Assembly (NCBI RefSeq): GCF_024508295.1
Contig: NZ_CP101990.1
Coordinates: 1,612,001 to 1,676,000, forward strand
Origin: Aeromicrobium duanguangcaii
Lineage (GTDB): Bacteria > Actinomycetota > Actinomycetes > Propionibacteriales > Nocardioidaceae
DNA: 64,000 bases
Direction of reading: 5' to 3'
Numbering within the stretch: the stretch's first letter is position 1; each line of letters begins with the position of its first letter. The position numbers were made by a program, and so were the translations under genes. The notes under the pieces were generated by a model. It was not told where the DNA came from. It did no database searches and was given only the letters and a program-made list of their open reading frames with translations. Of this stretch, positions 54,627 to 63,486 are shown piece after piece.

Positions 54627-55754
54627 TTGAGCGGACCCAAGGGGTACGACGTCGAGCTCGAACTTCAACTGCAGCGCGAACGAGAGCTCGCTGCCCAACG
54701 GCGGTCGTGGGCGGCAACGTACGAGTCGTTGGTCGAACTCCGAAAGGAGATCCGACGCGATGCCGTCGACTTCGATGTCACCGTTGCGTTGTCTCGCGCA
54801 GGGTTCGAATCCGCCCGGTGCGAAAATCCTTCGAATGCCGATCTCGACGAGCTTGCGCGCTTCCAGGCCGCCGTCGAGGTTGTCGTCTCGGGTGCACGTC
54901 GTGCGCGCACCGACGCACACGCACTTCGCACACGCTCCGTCTTGGCGGGACGGATCAACTCACCCGCCAGCGAGGCCAACCCATCAACGCGGGACGTCAT
55001 CCCGCCACTGGCGGAACGTCTGGCCGAGTTGCTCGCCGAAGTCCCTGACACAGTGCGCGGTCCCCTGACCCGTCAGGTGGCGGAGCTCGGCGCGACTGAT
55101 GCCGACGGTTCGAGCACGTCGTGGCTCACACTCACCCGCACAATCACCGACGCAGTCCGAGTATCGCGCGACGAGGAGCTACGTGCGAGGCTGGCTCGCG
55201 AGTTGGAGTCCGTCATCGCGCGGATCGATGGGCCGACAGCGGACGACCTGCGGGCGCAACTCGCCGCAGCAGCCGGTTCCACCGACGTCGAACGGCTACG
55301 TCCTCGATTGTTGGCGGCGGTTGCCGCTGCCGAACGTGAATCAGAACGTGCTCACGTCGTGCGTTCGGCCATCGAAGTCTGGCGCGAACTGGGCTATGTC
55401 GCCGACGCGGATCTCGTGGATCTGACACTCGCAGGCGGATCGGGTTTGCTCACGCGCGACGAGTGGCCCGATCACGCTCTGCAGATCCGCCTGGCCAGCG
55501 ATGGCCTGGGCCTCGGAACGAATGTCGTGGCACTCACCGAGACTGACCCGCGACGTGACCTGGAGGTGGAGGAGGAAAGCTGTCGCGACATCCGATCCTT
55601 CATGCGCGGTCTCGACGCTCGCGGGCTTTCGACGAAGCTCTCGCGACACAAGGCCGCCGGCGAGCTCCCCGTCCAGCGACTGCGGCACCGGGACAGTTCG
55701 CCCACCACAGCGATCAAGGCAGAGCAGGACGCGGCGCGCCGTGAGCAGAACTGA
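54627..55754 (+). CDS. Coiled-coil protein of unknown function (MSGPKGY family)
   Basis: A 375-residue soluble protein starting at TTG after GGGAGG. The MSGPKGYDVE opening resembles a set of bacterial hypothetical proteins that begin MSGPKGY. Residues about 10-35 and 185-255 are charged, heptad-like helices; the last 100 residues are more globular (DLEVEEESCRDIRSF). No enzyme motif is visible. It leads a seven-gene unit and its end abuts or overlaps the AAA+ gene. A structural adaptor or the substrate/target-recognition part of the system is the most reasonable guess. Confidence 0.75.
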   Translation: MSGPKGYDVELELQLQRERELAAQRRSWAATYESLVELRKEIRRDAVDFDVTVALSRAGFESARCENPSNADLDELARFQAAVEVVVSGARRARTDAHALRTRSVLAGRINSPASEANPSTRDVIPPLAERLAELLAEVPDTVRGPLTRQVAELGATDADGSSTSWLTLTRTITDAVRVSRDEELRARLARELESVIARIDGPTADDLRAQLAAAAGSTDVERLRPRLLAAVAAAERESERAHVVRSAIEVWRELGYVADADLVDLTLAGGSGLLTRDEWPDHALQIRLASDGLGLGTNVVALTETDPRRDLEVEEESCRDIRSFMRGLDARGLSTKLSRHKAAGELPVQRLRHRDSSPTTAIKAEQDAARREQN

Positions 55755-55758
55755 TCCG

Positions 55759-57600
55759 ATGACACCGCGTGCGCTGGCGAGCGAGTTCCCGCATTGGCTG
55801 CGCGACGTCGATGCTCACCTTCCCGTGGCGGCCCAGTTTGTCCTGCACGGGAACATCCGCGATCGTCACCTCATCCCGGTCGACAGCTCCTTTCGATTCC
55901 TGGAAACGCCGCAGGCGCTCGCCGCACTTCTCGAGCTGAGCAACTATGCCGCCGTCATCACCTACGACCCGGTCGGCGGCTTGGGGCTCCAACCCGACAC
56001 TGCAGAGTCCCGTTCCGCTCTCGCCCAGTTGGAACGAGGGCAGCAGTGGATCGAGCGACTTGGTCGCCCACTGAGCTTCGAGGCGCTCGGCGAACTCATC
56101 ACCGCCGTCCAACCGGCGCAACCACGGGCCCGCGTTGCCTTGGCCATCGACTACGTCTCGCAGTTCTCACCGGCGGGAGCCGCCACGAGCGAGGGCCTGC
56201 ACGGGGTGTTCCGTACCGCGTTGCATCGAATGCACCGGACTCGCCAGACCTACGTGGCCGACATGGAACGGACCTCGCTCTACAACCCGGTCTTCTGGAT
56301 CGTTGATCGACCGTCAGACCTGCCCGGGTGGCTGGTGGGAGCCACCGACGGCAGCCACCCGGTGCCGATACCCCTTCCTGACCTCGATGCCCGCGCTCGT
56401 GCTGCGCGGCAACTTGCCGCCGGATTGAGCCAACGCGGAATGGGCGACTTCACCGACGACCAGCGCCGTGAGTTCGTCTCGCAGACCGACGGCATGACGC
56501 TGCGCGCGATGTTCGAGATCATCCAGCTCGCGAATGACCAGCGGTTGTCGACTGCCGAGTTCGAGAGCGCGATCCGCATGTACCGGGTGGGCCTGATCGA
56601 CAATCCGTGGAACCAAGCAGCACTGAGACAGAACATCAGGGATGCCGGAACACTCATGTCGTCACGTGTCCTGGGCCAACCGGGCGCGATCCGCCGTTCC
56701 CTCGATATCTTGATGCGATCCACCACCGGACTGACATCCGCGCACACCGGAGGTCGGTCGACCGGACCGAGAGGCGTGCTGTTCCTCGCCGGCCCCACCG
56801 GCGTCGGCAAGACTGAACTGGCCAAGATCCTCACTGAAGTGATCTTCGGCAACCCGAACGCCTACATCCGTTTCGACATGAGCGAGTTCTCGAACACGGG
56901 GAGCGACCTGCGACTAATGGGCGCCCCGCCCGGCTACATCGGCCACGAGGCGGGCGGAGAACTGACGAACGCCGTCCGGCAGAAGCCGTTCAGCCTAGTT
57001 CTGTTCGACGAGATCGAGAAGGCCCACCCGCCGATCATGGACAAGTTCCTCCAGATCCTCAGCGACGGAAGACTCACCGACGGGTCAGGTGCAACGGTGC
57101 ACTTCTCCGAGACAATCATCGTGTTTACGTCGAACAAGGGAATGGCCGATCCTCTACCGAACGGGGACTTGCCGACGGCGAAGTTGGGCTTCCCCGAGTT
57201 CGACGCGCACGTGCGTCAGTCGGTGTCAAGACACTTCGCCGAAGAGCTCGGCCGACCCGAACTGCTCAACCGCCTCGGCGACAACATCGTGGTTTTCGAC
57301 TTCATCCGCACTGATGTCGCGACCGAATTGCTGACGAACTTCGTTGCGAACACCTTGGCCCGCGTCCGTGAATTGCACGCGATCGACGTGACGCTGGCTG
57401 AGACGGCTCACAAGACCCTGTGGCGTGAATGCTGCTCAGATCTTTCGATGGGTGGCCGCGGCATCGGACAACGAGTCGAGTCCGTCCTGACCAACCCCCT
57501 CGCCCGCGCAGTCTTCCTCCACGACGACTCCGACAGTCCGATCCACATCCGCAATTTCATCCGGGAGGAAGGTGGCGCATGGGCGTTGGACATCGGCTGA
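55759..57600 (+). CDS. Clp/Hsp100-like AAA+ protein with degenerate first module
   Basis: A 613-residue protein (ATG 55759; GTG 55741 is an alternative overlapping the previous gene). Residues about 1-260 look like an AAA-type fold without a Walker A (FVLHGNIRDRHLI; ARVALAIDYVSQFS; PVFWIVDRPSDLP). Residues about 300-610 are a ClpB-D2-like module: Walker A GPTGVGKT with Lys351, pore-loop Tyr393 (PPGYIGHE), Walker B Asp417-Glu418, sensor-1 Asn459 and sensor-2 Arg567. There is no Clp N-domain or visible ClpP-docking loop. It should thread and remodel proteins, not feed ClpP. The radical-SAM start lies inside its 3' end. Confidence 0.85.
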   Translation: MTPRALASEFPHWLRDVDAHLPVAAQFVLHGNIRDRHLIPVDSSFRFLETPQALAALLELSNYAAVITYDPVGGLGLQPDTAESRSALAQLERGQQWIERLGRPLSFEALGELITAVQPAQPRARVALAIDYVSQFSPAGAATSEGLHGVFRTALHRMHRTRQTYVADMERTSLYNPVFWIVDRPSDLPGWLVGATDGSHPVPIPLPDLDARARAARQLAAGLSQRGMGDFTDDQRREFVSQTDGMTLRAMFEIIQLANDQRLSTAEFESAIRMYRVGLIDNPWNQAALRQNIRDAGTLMSSRVLGQPGAIRRSLDILMRSTTGLTSAHTGGRSTGPRGVLFLAGPTGVGKTELAKILTEVIFGNPNAYIRFDMSEFSNTGSDLRLMGAPPGYIGHEAGGELTNAVRQKPFSLVLFDEIEKAHPPIMDKFLQILSDGRLTDGSGATVHFSETIIVFTSNKGMADPLPNGDLPTAKLGFPEFDAHVRQSVSRHFAEELGRPELLNRLGDNIVVFDFIRTDVATELLTNFVANTLARVRELHAIDVTLAETAHKTLWRECCSDLSMGGRGIGQRVESVLTNPLARAVFLHDDSDSPIHIRNFIREEGGAWALDIG

Positions 57601-58223
57601 AAATCAACCGTATCGCTGCCCCGGTCACGTCTTTAGGGCCCGGTCGACGGCTCGGCCTCTGGGTCCAGGGTTGCACGATCGGATGCGCCGGATGCGCCTC
57701 CACAGACACGTGGGAAGCGGCAGGTGGAGTCGTCCGTCCTGTCGAGCAGCTTGTCCCCGAACTGGCAGATCGGCTCGACCAGCACGAGCTCTCCGGGCTG
57801 ACGATCTCCGGCGGCGAGCCGCTCCAGCAGGCGACATCACTGACGGCCTTGTTGACTCGCATGCGACGGATTGGCGCACTGGAAAGCCGCGACGTGCTGC
57901 TGTTCACCGGCTACGCATGGTCTCGTGCTCAACGCATCGGGCCGCGAGTCCTCGACTTGGTCGATGCCGTCGTCAGCGGCCCCTATGTCGCCTCGCGTCC
58001 CGGGGACGGAAACCTGCTGGCCAGCGGCAACCAGGAGATGACGCTGCTCACGGACTTGGCGCGTACGCGATTCGCACGCCCGGACACTCGACGCATCCAA
58101 GTCGGTCAATCCAGCGGCAATCTCGTGATGGCGGGACTGCCGGACGCAGGAGACCTTGATCGATTCCGCCTGCTCATGGCTAAGCGAGGCATCGAGTTCG
58201 GGTCGGCGTCATGGGAGGCATGA
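57579..58223 (+). CDS. Small radical-SAM protein (NrdG-like 4Fe-4S)
   Basis: A 214-residue radical S-adenosylmethionine protein. Cys32-x3-Cys36-x2-Cys39 (QGCTIGCAGCAS) binds the 4Fe-4S cluster and SGGEPLQQ contacts SAM. Size and motifs resemble glycyl-radical-enzyme activases such as NrdG, but there is no glycyl radical enzyme or ribonucleotide reductase nearby. GGAGG lies about 10 bp before ATG 57579 and the gene overlaps the AAA+ gene by 22 bp. It may install a radical-derived change on a protein of the operon. Confidence 0.87.
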   Translation: MGVGHRLKINRIAAPVTSLGPGRRLGLWVQGCTIGCAGCASTDTWEAAGGVVRPVEQLVPELADRLDQHELSGLTISGGEPLQQATSLTALLTRMRRIGALESRDVLLFTGYAWSRAQRIGPRVLDLVDAVVSGPYVASRPGDGNLLASGNQEMTLLTDLARTRFARPDTRRIQVGQSSGNLVMAGLPDAGDLDRFRLLMAKRGIEFGSASWEA

Positions 58224-58807
58224 GCGGTGGATTCCGCTGCGGCGGATGCCAGCAGGTGTATCCAGCAGACCCCGGCGTGTGTGGCATGTGTTCAGGGAGC
58301 TTCTTCGAACAGATCGTTCCAACGAGCCCCGAACTCGGCGAGGAGGCCAGCGCGCCGACCGGCGCCACCACCACTGTCGAGCACATGCTCTGCACCCGTT
58401 CCGACTGTGCGTTGCCGATCCCGACGGGACAGTCCCACTGTGACTACTGTGGGGAGCCCGCCCCGGCCGCGCAACCACACCCCAGGCTGACAGAGCCCAC
58501 CCCCACCCCCACTCTCGTCGCTCCCGACGGCACCACCATTGAACTGCGCGAGGGCGTTCCCGTAGTGCTCGGGCGCAATCCCCAGCACAGTCCGTGGGCA
58601 CGGCTCGCCGAGAGCAACCTCAAGGTCTCGGGACGGCACGCCGAGGTGGTGCTCCACCGCGGCGTGCTTCATGTGCGCGATCTTGGTTCCACGAACGGCA
58701 CCTGGGTTCGCGGCATCAGGATCGACGGGGCCGCCTCCGTGCCAGTCGAGGACGGCATCGTCATCGGTCTCAGCCGCCATTTGGAACTGGAAGTGAGAAC
58801 ACCGTGA
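58211..58807 (+). CDS. Zinc-ribbon / FHA-domain protein
   Basis: A 198-residue cytoplasmic adaptor. Two zinc ribbons (Cys10/13/24/27, then CTRSDC ... CDYC near 61-85) precede a proline-rich linker and a C-terminal FHA domain (about 105-190) with the conserved GRN, SGRH and GSTNGTW motifs that bind phosphothreonine. ATG 58220 overlapping the radical-SAM stop as ATGA is an alternative start. It probably reads phosphorylation by the kinase encoded next. Confidence 0.86.
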   Translation: MGGMSGGFRCGGCQQVYPADPGVCGMCSGSFFEQIVPTSPELGEEASAPTGATTTVEHMLCTRSDCALPIPTGQSHCDYCGEPAPAAQPHPRLTEPTPTPTLVAPDGTTIELREGVPVVLGRNPQHSPWARLAESNLKVSGRHAEVVLHRGVLHVRDLGSTNGTWVRGIRIDGAASVPVEDGIVIGLSRHLELEVRTP

Positions 58808-61410
58808 GCGACCATCACCCCACCGAATTCGACTCTCTTCCCGGCGGCCACGAGCCCACCGAACTCGATGGGATGTCCGACACTCCGACCAAGTCGATCC
58901 GCCGCAGCCTGCCGTCGACACTGGTCGACGAGTACGAGATCGAGTCACTCATCGGCCGCGGCAACCAAGCCGAAGTTTACCGCTGTCGACACACGCCCAG
59001 CGGCGACGTGGTCGCGATCAAGCTGTACACCACGCCGAACCACCGGCTCAATGATGACGTCATCAGACTCATCGAAGCAGCCAGTGACGAGCACGTGATC
59101 CGCACGCGATTCGGGCAACACGGCGACGAGCAATGGGAGATCCAGGAGCATGCCGCTTTCGGAACTCTGACCACTCTCCCCGAACACCCCATGGTCACGG
59201 TCAACGAGGAGTTCTACGCGCAGATCGTGCGCGAGTTGACCGCAGCGGTTCAGCATTCGCACTCCGCAGGCCTGATCCACCGCGACGTCAAACCGAGCAA
59301 CGTGCTCGTCCGCGGGCTCGATCCCATCGACCTGGTGCTCGCAGACTTCGGCCTCGCCCGCGAACTGATGGCGGGGGCGGAAGCGGGATCGTCGTCGCAC
59401 GGACGCGGCTACGGCTCACCCGAAGCCCTGCAGGGAGTACATGGATTTCCTAGCGACTGGTGGGCCGTCGGCATCACCCTGCTCGAGGTACGACAGGGAC
59501 GATATCCCTTCGCTGACGCGGAAGGCCGACGCTGGACCGAGGCACGCATCTTCGCCCATCTGATGAGCAACGACGTTGACGTGTCGGGTCTCGACGGACG
59601 GTGGCAGATTCTGATCCGGGGCCTGCTGACTAAAGATCCCCAGCAACGGTGGGGTGGAGATCAGGTCCAACGCTGGCTGGCCGGAGAATCTCCTGCCGTC
59701 CACCGCGGAACCGTCGACACGACACCGACGAAATGGCAACTGGTGGCGCCCAACTGGGGCACCTTCGACAGTCCCGAGGCAGTCGGCCACGGACTCATCG
59801 ACCAGTGGCAGGCGGCCGGTGCCTTCCTTAGTGGCAGGGGTAGGACCGCAACCCGAAATGCACTGGCGCGCACGGCTCATGCTGAGGCGGTGCACGCGCT
59901 GTTCGACCTGCACGATCGGGGCAGCCTGAGTACGAATGCCTTGTTGTTCGATCTCTCCCGGCAGTTGGCTCCCGGACGCGAACCCACCTTCCGTGGCCAC
60001 GAATTGAGCAGCGAGAACCTCATCTCGGTGGGCTCGCGGGCGGCGAACGGCGACGCCGACGCCGCTGATTGGATTCGGCGTCTGCGCGAGGATCACATCC
60101 TTCAGTTGGCAATGGGACACCCTGAGCACCGGAAGTTCGTCGAGACCGACGCGATCGTGACCCAGTGGTGGACCGAGTTGGAGCAGTTGTCGGCATCACT
60201 GCTGGGGGCCCAGGAATCGTGGCTGCGTGATCAGCAAACCGGGGACGAGACCCCAGCCCTCCGGAGTGTCACCGCAGTTGTCACCGATTCACGCGATCGG
60301 ATCGAAGGCGAACTTCTCTCGGCAGCGTTGGACTACCACCACGCGGCGGAACTGCACGCGAGATCGCGATCGACCGAGATCAACCGCGACACGGCCGGTT
60401 GGCTCGACCAACTCCGCTCCCGGCGACAATCAGGATCCCATCCGCCGTCGGACCTGCTCCTGATCCTCCTAGCGCCTGCGGCCGCAACCGACGGCCGATC
60501 CGTCGCCTCGGCCATCCGGGCACAGCGAAATCGCGAACGCTCCGAGCGCAGTGCGACCATCCGGGCAAACCGCGCCGGCCAAGCTCGTGCGGGGTTGTGG
60601 CCGAAGGTCTGGCTAGGCGTTCTCTACAGCGTCGGCGGTTTCGTCGCGTTCGTCGTCTCGACATCCGCAGGCGGTCCTGAGGAGATTCAGGCTGACTTGC
60701 TGAGGACTGCCGCTCAAGCGGTCGCTATTGGTCTGGCTGTCGGAATCGGTGCCGCCGTCGCGGCCGACGCTCTGGTCGGTCGACCATCGACGGTTGCGCT
60801 CGCCGTGCTCTTCCCGCTCGGTTTCTGGCTCGGCTGGGAGGGACTCTCCGAGTATGGATCGTTGTATCGGTGGGGTGACCCGCTCATCGGTGCCGGAACG
60901 GGATACCTAGTCGCGGCCGTCGCGACCTGGGCCATCAGACCCTGGAGCTGGTGGCCCACGGCCGCGGCCGAGGTCACGGGGCGCACCGCGCAGTGGGGCG
61001 AACGGCTGTCGCTGTGCGCCACCGTCGTGCTGCCCCTCAGCGTGTTCACGATGCTGTGGGATACCTCGCCAGAGACACGCATGGCATTGGGTGTTGTCGT
61101 GGCCGAACTACAGGCCGACGCCTGGCCATGGCTGGGGTCGGTCTACGACGTCTTCAACGAGTACGACCACTTCTTCGATGACCGCGGGGTCTGGTGGGCG
61201 ATCCCGTCGGGGCTCGCCCTGTTCACGCTCCTGGCGTTCGAGAACACTCCGAGCCGGACGTGGCTGGAGCTCGCTCTGCTCACCGTCACCTTTGTGGCAG
61301 CTCTCGTGGCGGTCGTGTTCTTGTGGCCGCTCTACCTCACAGGCGTGATCATGATCTCCGGCGTTGTGCTTGTGCTGGGCATCGGTGCCTTCGTCCTGTC
61401 GAACTACTGA
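58804..61410 (+). CDS. Membrane Ser/Thr protein kinase
   Basis: An 868-residue kinase starting at GTG, overlapping the FHA stop (GTGA). The first 40 residues are rich in Asp, Glu and Thr-Pro, with TELDG-type threonines that could be FHA targets. The kinase domain (about 43-300) has Lys73 (VAIKLY), catalytic Asp161 (HRDVKPSN) and DFG Asp181, all intact. A helical linker of about 300 residues follows, then about eight membrane helices from residue 600 on. The topology differs from PknB-type kinases: the sensor part is polytopic membrane, without PASTA repeats. Confidence 0.88.
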   Translation: MSDHHPTEFDSLPGGHEPTELDGMSDTPTKSIRRSLPSTLVDEYEIESLIGRGNQAEVYRCRHTPSGDVVAIKLYTTPNHRLNDDVIRLIEAASDEHVIRTRFGQHGDEQWEIQEHAAFGTLTTLPEHPMVTVNEEFYAQIVRELTAAVQHSHSAGLIHRDVKPSNVLVRGLDPIDLVLADFGLARELMAGAEAGSSSHGRGYGSPEALQGVHGFPSDWWAVGITLLEVRQGRYPFADAEGRRWTEARIFAHLMSNDVDVSGLDGRWQILIRGLLTKDPQQRWGGDQVQRWLAGESPAVHRGTVDTTPTKWQLVAPNWGTFDSPEAVGHGLIDQWQAAGAFLSGRGRTATRNALARTAHAEAVHALFDLHDRGSLSTNALLFDLSRQLAPGREPTFRGHELSSENLISVGSRAANGDADAADWIRRLREDHILQLAMGHPEHRKFVETDAIVTQWWTELEQLSASLLGAQESWLRDQQTGDETPALRSVTAVVTDSRDRIEGELLSAALDYHHAAELHARSRSTEINRDTAGWLDQLRSRRQSGSHPPSDLLLILLAPAAATDGRSVASAIRAQRNRERSERSATIRANRAGQARAGLWPKVWLGVLYSVGGFVAFVVSTSAGGPEEIQADLLRTAAQAVAIGLAVGIGAAVAADALVGRPSTVALAVLFPLGFWLGWEGLSEYGSLYRWGDPLIGAGTGYLVAAVATWAIRPWSWWPTAAAEVTGRTAQWGERLSLCATVVLPLSVFTMLWDTSPETRMALGVVVAELQADAWPWLGSVYDVFNEYDHFFDDRGVWWAIPSGLALFTLLAFENTPSRTWLELALLTVTFVAALVAVVFLWPLYLTGVIMISGVVLVLGIGAFVLSNY

Positions 61411-61418
61411 GGATGGCG

Positions 61419-62141
61419 ATGAAGCTTCGGATCGGCGCCGCGACCCACCTGGGGTTGGTGCGCACGAGTCACCAGGACTGCCTCCACATCGACGGGTGGA
61501 CCGCCTCATCGTCCGGAAGTCGGCTGCGGCACCACCTTGACGGTCACGGTGTCGTTGCCGTGATCGACGGCATGGGCGGGCACGCAGGTGGTGAGGTGGC
61601 GGCACGCATTACATCTGCCCATCTCGCGGACTGCCGCCTGGCGAACGCCACCAGCGCCGAAGACGTCGATCAAATTCTGCAACAGGTCTCCGATCACGTG
61701 CGTGGAGTCGGCGCCATCACCGAGGGCCACGCGAACATGGGGGCCACCATCGCCGGCTTCGTGGTCACGCCCGACGACCTGCTGCTGTTCAACGTGGGCG
61801 ACTGTTCGATTCTGCGCATCACGGATGGATTCGTCGGACAGCTCGCCGTGATCGACAGGACCGACGTGGACGCGTCGGGGCGCACTCGGCTTACTCAATG
61901 TCTCGGCGGCGCAACTCAGGCAACGGTCGTCGACGCCCACGCTGAACGATTTGCACCTCGCGAAGCGGACGTACTCGTCCTTTGTTCGGACGGCCTGACG
62001 GACGTCGTCGACGATGCCACCATCGGCAGGATCGTCGCCCACTCGAAGGACGTGGTCCAGATTTCGGACGAACTCGTCAGCGCGGCGTGCCGGGCGGGCG
62101 CGCCTGACAACGTCAGCATCGTCGCGGTCCGGCTGGGCTGA
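61419..62141 (+). CDS. PP2C-type protein phosphatase
   Basis: A 240-residue metal-dependent Ser/Thr phosphatase. Motifs RTSHQD, VIDGMGGHAGG, FNVGDCSI, LCSDGLTDVVDD and GAPDNVSIV give all metal-binding aspartates. ATG 61419 with GAGGA 6 bp upstream is preferred over ATG 61413. It should reverse the action of the adjacent kinase. The gap to the kinase gene is 8 bp, and to the next gene 4 bp. Confidence 0.9.
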   Translation: MKLRIGAATHLGLVRTSHQDCLHIDGWTASSSGSRLRHHLDGHGVVAVIDGMGGHAGGEVAARITSAHLADCRLANATSAEDVDQILQQVSDHVRGVGAITEGHANMGATIAGFVVTPDDLLLFNVGDCSILRITDGFVGQLAVIDRTDVDASGRTRLTQCLGGATQATVVDAHAERFAPREADVLVLCSDGLTDVVDDATIGRIVAHSKDVVQISDELVSAACRAGAPDNVSIVAVRLG

Positions 62142-62145
62142 GGAA

Positions 62146-62919
62146 ATGCAACAACTGCTCGGTGGCGTGCTTGTGGGCACCGCCCTGGTCTGGGTCTACT
62201 CGTTGCTCATCCCCCGGTCGGCACTGCGCGATCGACGATTCAAGTCAGGCCGTAAGCCCATGACTTCGTGGGGCTCCCCCGAGGATGCCGCCGACTGGTC
62301 GGCGCCGGTCATCGCGCTGCTCGCACTCGCATCGCTACTGCCCACGGACGGAACCGGCGCGGGGACGTCGGGCGCCATACTCGGTGCAGCATGTGCGCTG
62401 ATGCCGGGGGCGCTTCGCCCGATCCGCGACGCCGGCCTGAGCATCCTCGGCGCCTTCGCAGCGGTGGCCACCGTCGTCTCGGTTCTGAGCCCCGCGAACT
62501 GTGGCGGTGCGACCGCTGAGCGCGCCGTGGTGTTCTTCACGTCACTTGGCCTGTTTGCCGCGGCAACGCTGGTGTCGGTGGTGCGTCGCGGGATCAACCC
62601 GACAGTTGGCTTGGAGATGTTCGTGATCGCCGAACTGGCGGCCTTCCTCACGGCTCCGCTGGGGCTCGACCTCGTGGGAGGCCAACGGCTTGTCGGCAAC
62701 GTGGTCGCGATCGCCCTCGGGCTACTGGTCGGCCTTGCACCAACCTTCCTCATGGGGGTACTCGCCCTCGCCCTCGCCGCAGCCTCGCTATGGGGCTCGG
62801 TCCTGACGTCCGGCTCGTGCGGAGACCTCGGCAGCGGGCACCAGATGACGACGCTCATCTGTGGCGCCGCGGCGTTCCTGATCGTCCGTGGCATCACTAC
62901 GAGGTTCCAGGGTCGGTGA
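62146..62919 (+). CDS. Polytopic membrane protein of unknown function
   Basis: A 257-residue protein with about eight hydrophobic helices and little soluble sequence. No recognised family. It starts 4 bp after the phosphatase stop (GAGGA close before the ATG). It may be the membrane partner of the kinase. It is the last gene of the operon before the IS remnant. Confidence 0.72.
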   Translation: MQQLLGGVLVGTALVWVYSLLIPRSALRDRRFKSGRKPMTSWGSPEDAADWSAPVIALLALASLLPTDGTGAGTSGAILGAACALMPGALRPIRDAGLSILGAFAAVATVVSVLSPANCGGATAERAVVFFTSLGLFAAATLVSVVRRGINPTVGLEMFVIAELAAFLTAPLGLDLVGGQRLVGNVVAIALGLLVGLAPTFLMGVLALALAAASLWGSVLTSGSCGDLGSGHQMTTLICGAAAFLIVRGITTRFQGR

Positions 62920-62940
62920 CATCCTCGACGGCACAAGCCG

Positions 62941-63134
62941 CCAAGATTTCTGGTCGTCAATGCAGATCGAACTCCTCAACCGCAAGAAGGGGAAGACGCG
63001 CCTCGAACTGTCGAACGCGATCCCCGCATAGCATCGTAATCTTCCACAACCGACAACGCCGCCATTCTTCGTTGGCCTATCGCACATCCATCGAGCACGA
63101 AGTACTCTCCGAGAACAACCCCATCCCCGCCTGA
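62941..63134 (+). mobile_element. IS3-family transposase remnant
   Basis: Two frames together give the C-terminal end of an IS3-type OrfB transposase: DFWSSMQIELLNRKKGKTRL then ELSNAI, a stop, and in another frame IVIFHNRQRRHSSLAYRTS and IEHEVL to the end at 63134. A small deletion around 63025-63035 explains the frame change. The catalytic DDE part is missing. It marks the right edge of the island. Confidence 0.8.
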
Positions 63135-63486
63135 GACTTCACAGCCAGAGGCCATGTAAATGCCCTCAATCTCGACCCGGGTCAGTTAGCCCAGGCCTCG
63201 TTGTCGACGCTTGCGGTGGGACTTGGTCTCGATCCGGCTCGCGATCGCGAGCCGGAGTTCCTCTCGTGTATAGCAGCGCTAAGTGTTCAGGACGTCCTTT
63301 CGCAGCAGGGATGAAAAACGACTCCATGGCTGCGGCAGGACACGAACGAACTTCTTGCATGTTGGAGATCCTGTGGTTCAAGCGGGAGGGTTTTCGACCC
63401 GCGCGACGACTTAGCGTCCCGGTCGGTGAGTTCAGCAATTCTTGCGACCGCCTTGCCCCGTGGTGCCAATCCGGCACGGCCGGAGG
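63135..63486. other. Gene-free stretch with a 22-bp perfect palindrome
   Basis: No ORF here is convincing. The clearest structure is a perfect palindrome at 63234-63255 (CCGGCTCGCGA and its complement, no loop). It might be a terminator for the minus-strand gene to the right or an IS/attachment remnant. The region is less GC-biased than the core, like the island. Confidence 0.5.

Noticed and set aside
54448-54630. 60-codon plus-strand ORF upstream of the island operon
   Set aside because: Starts within the divergent promoter region, no ribosome site, and no family-like pattern.
54801-54818. GGTTCGAATCC, a tRNA T-loop-like string, as a tRNA gene or attachment core
   Set aside because: It lies inside the coiled-coil gene in frame (AGFESARC), the flanks do not form a 5-bp T-stem, and no acceptor or anticodon arms are present.
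54627-62919. The island operon as a type VI secretion locus
   Set aside because: Kinase, FHA, PP2C and Clp-like ATPase resemble T6SS regulation, but no sheath, tube, spike, baseplate or TssJLM-like gene is present.
54627-62919. The island operon as the TerY-phosphorylation triad
   Set aside because: That triad needs a TerY-type vWA protein; none is encoded here.
63166-63477. 103-codon minus-strand ORF in the right gene-free stretch
   Set aside because: It spans a perfect palindrome and has no recognisable domain or start signal.
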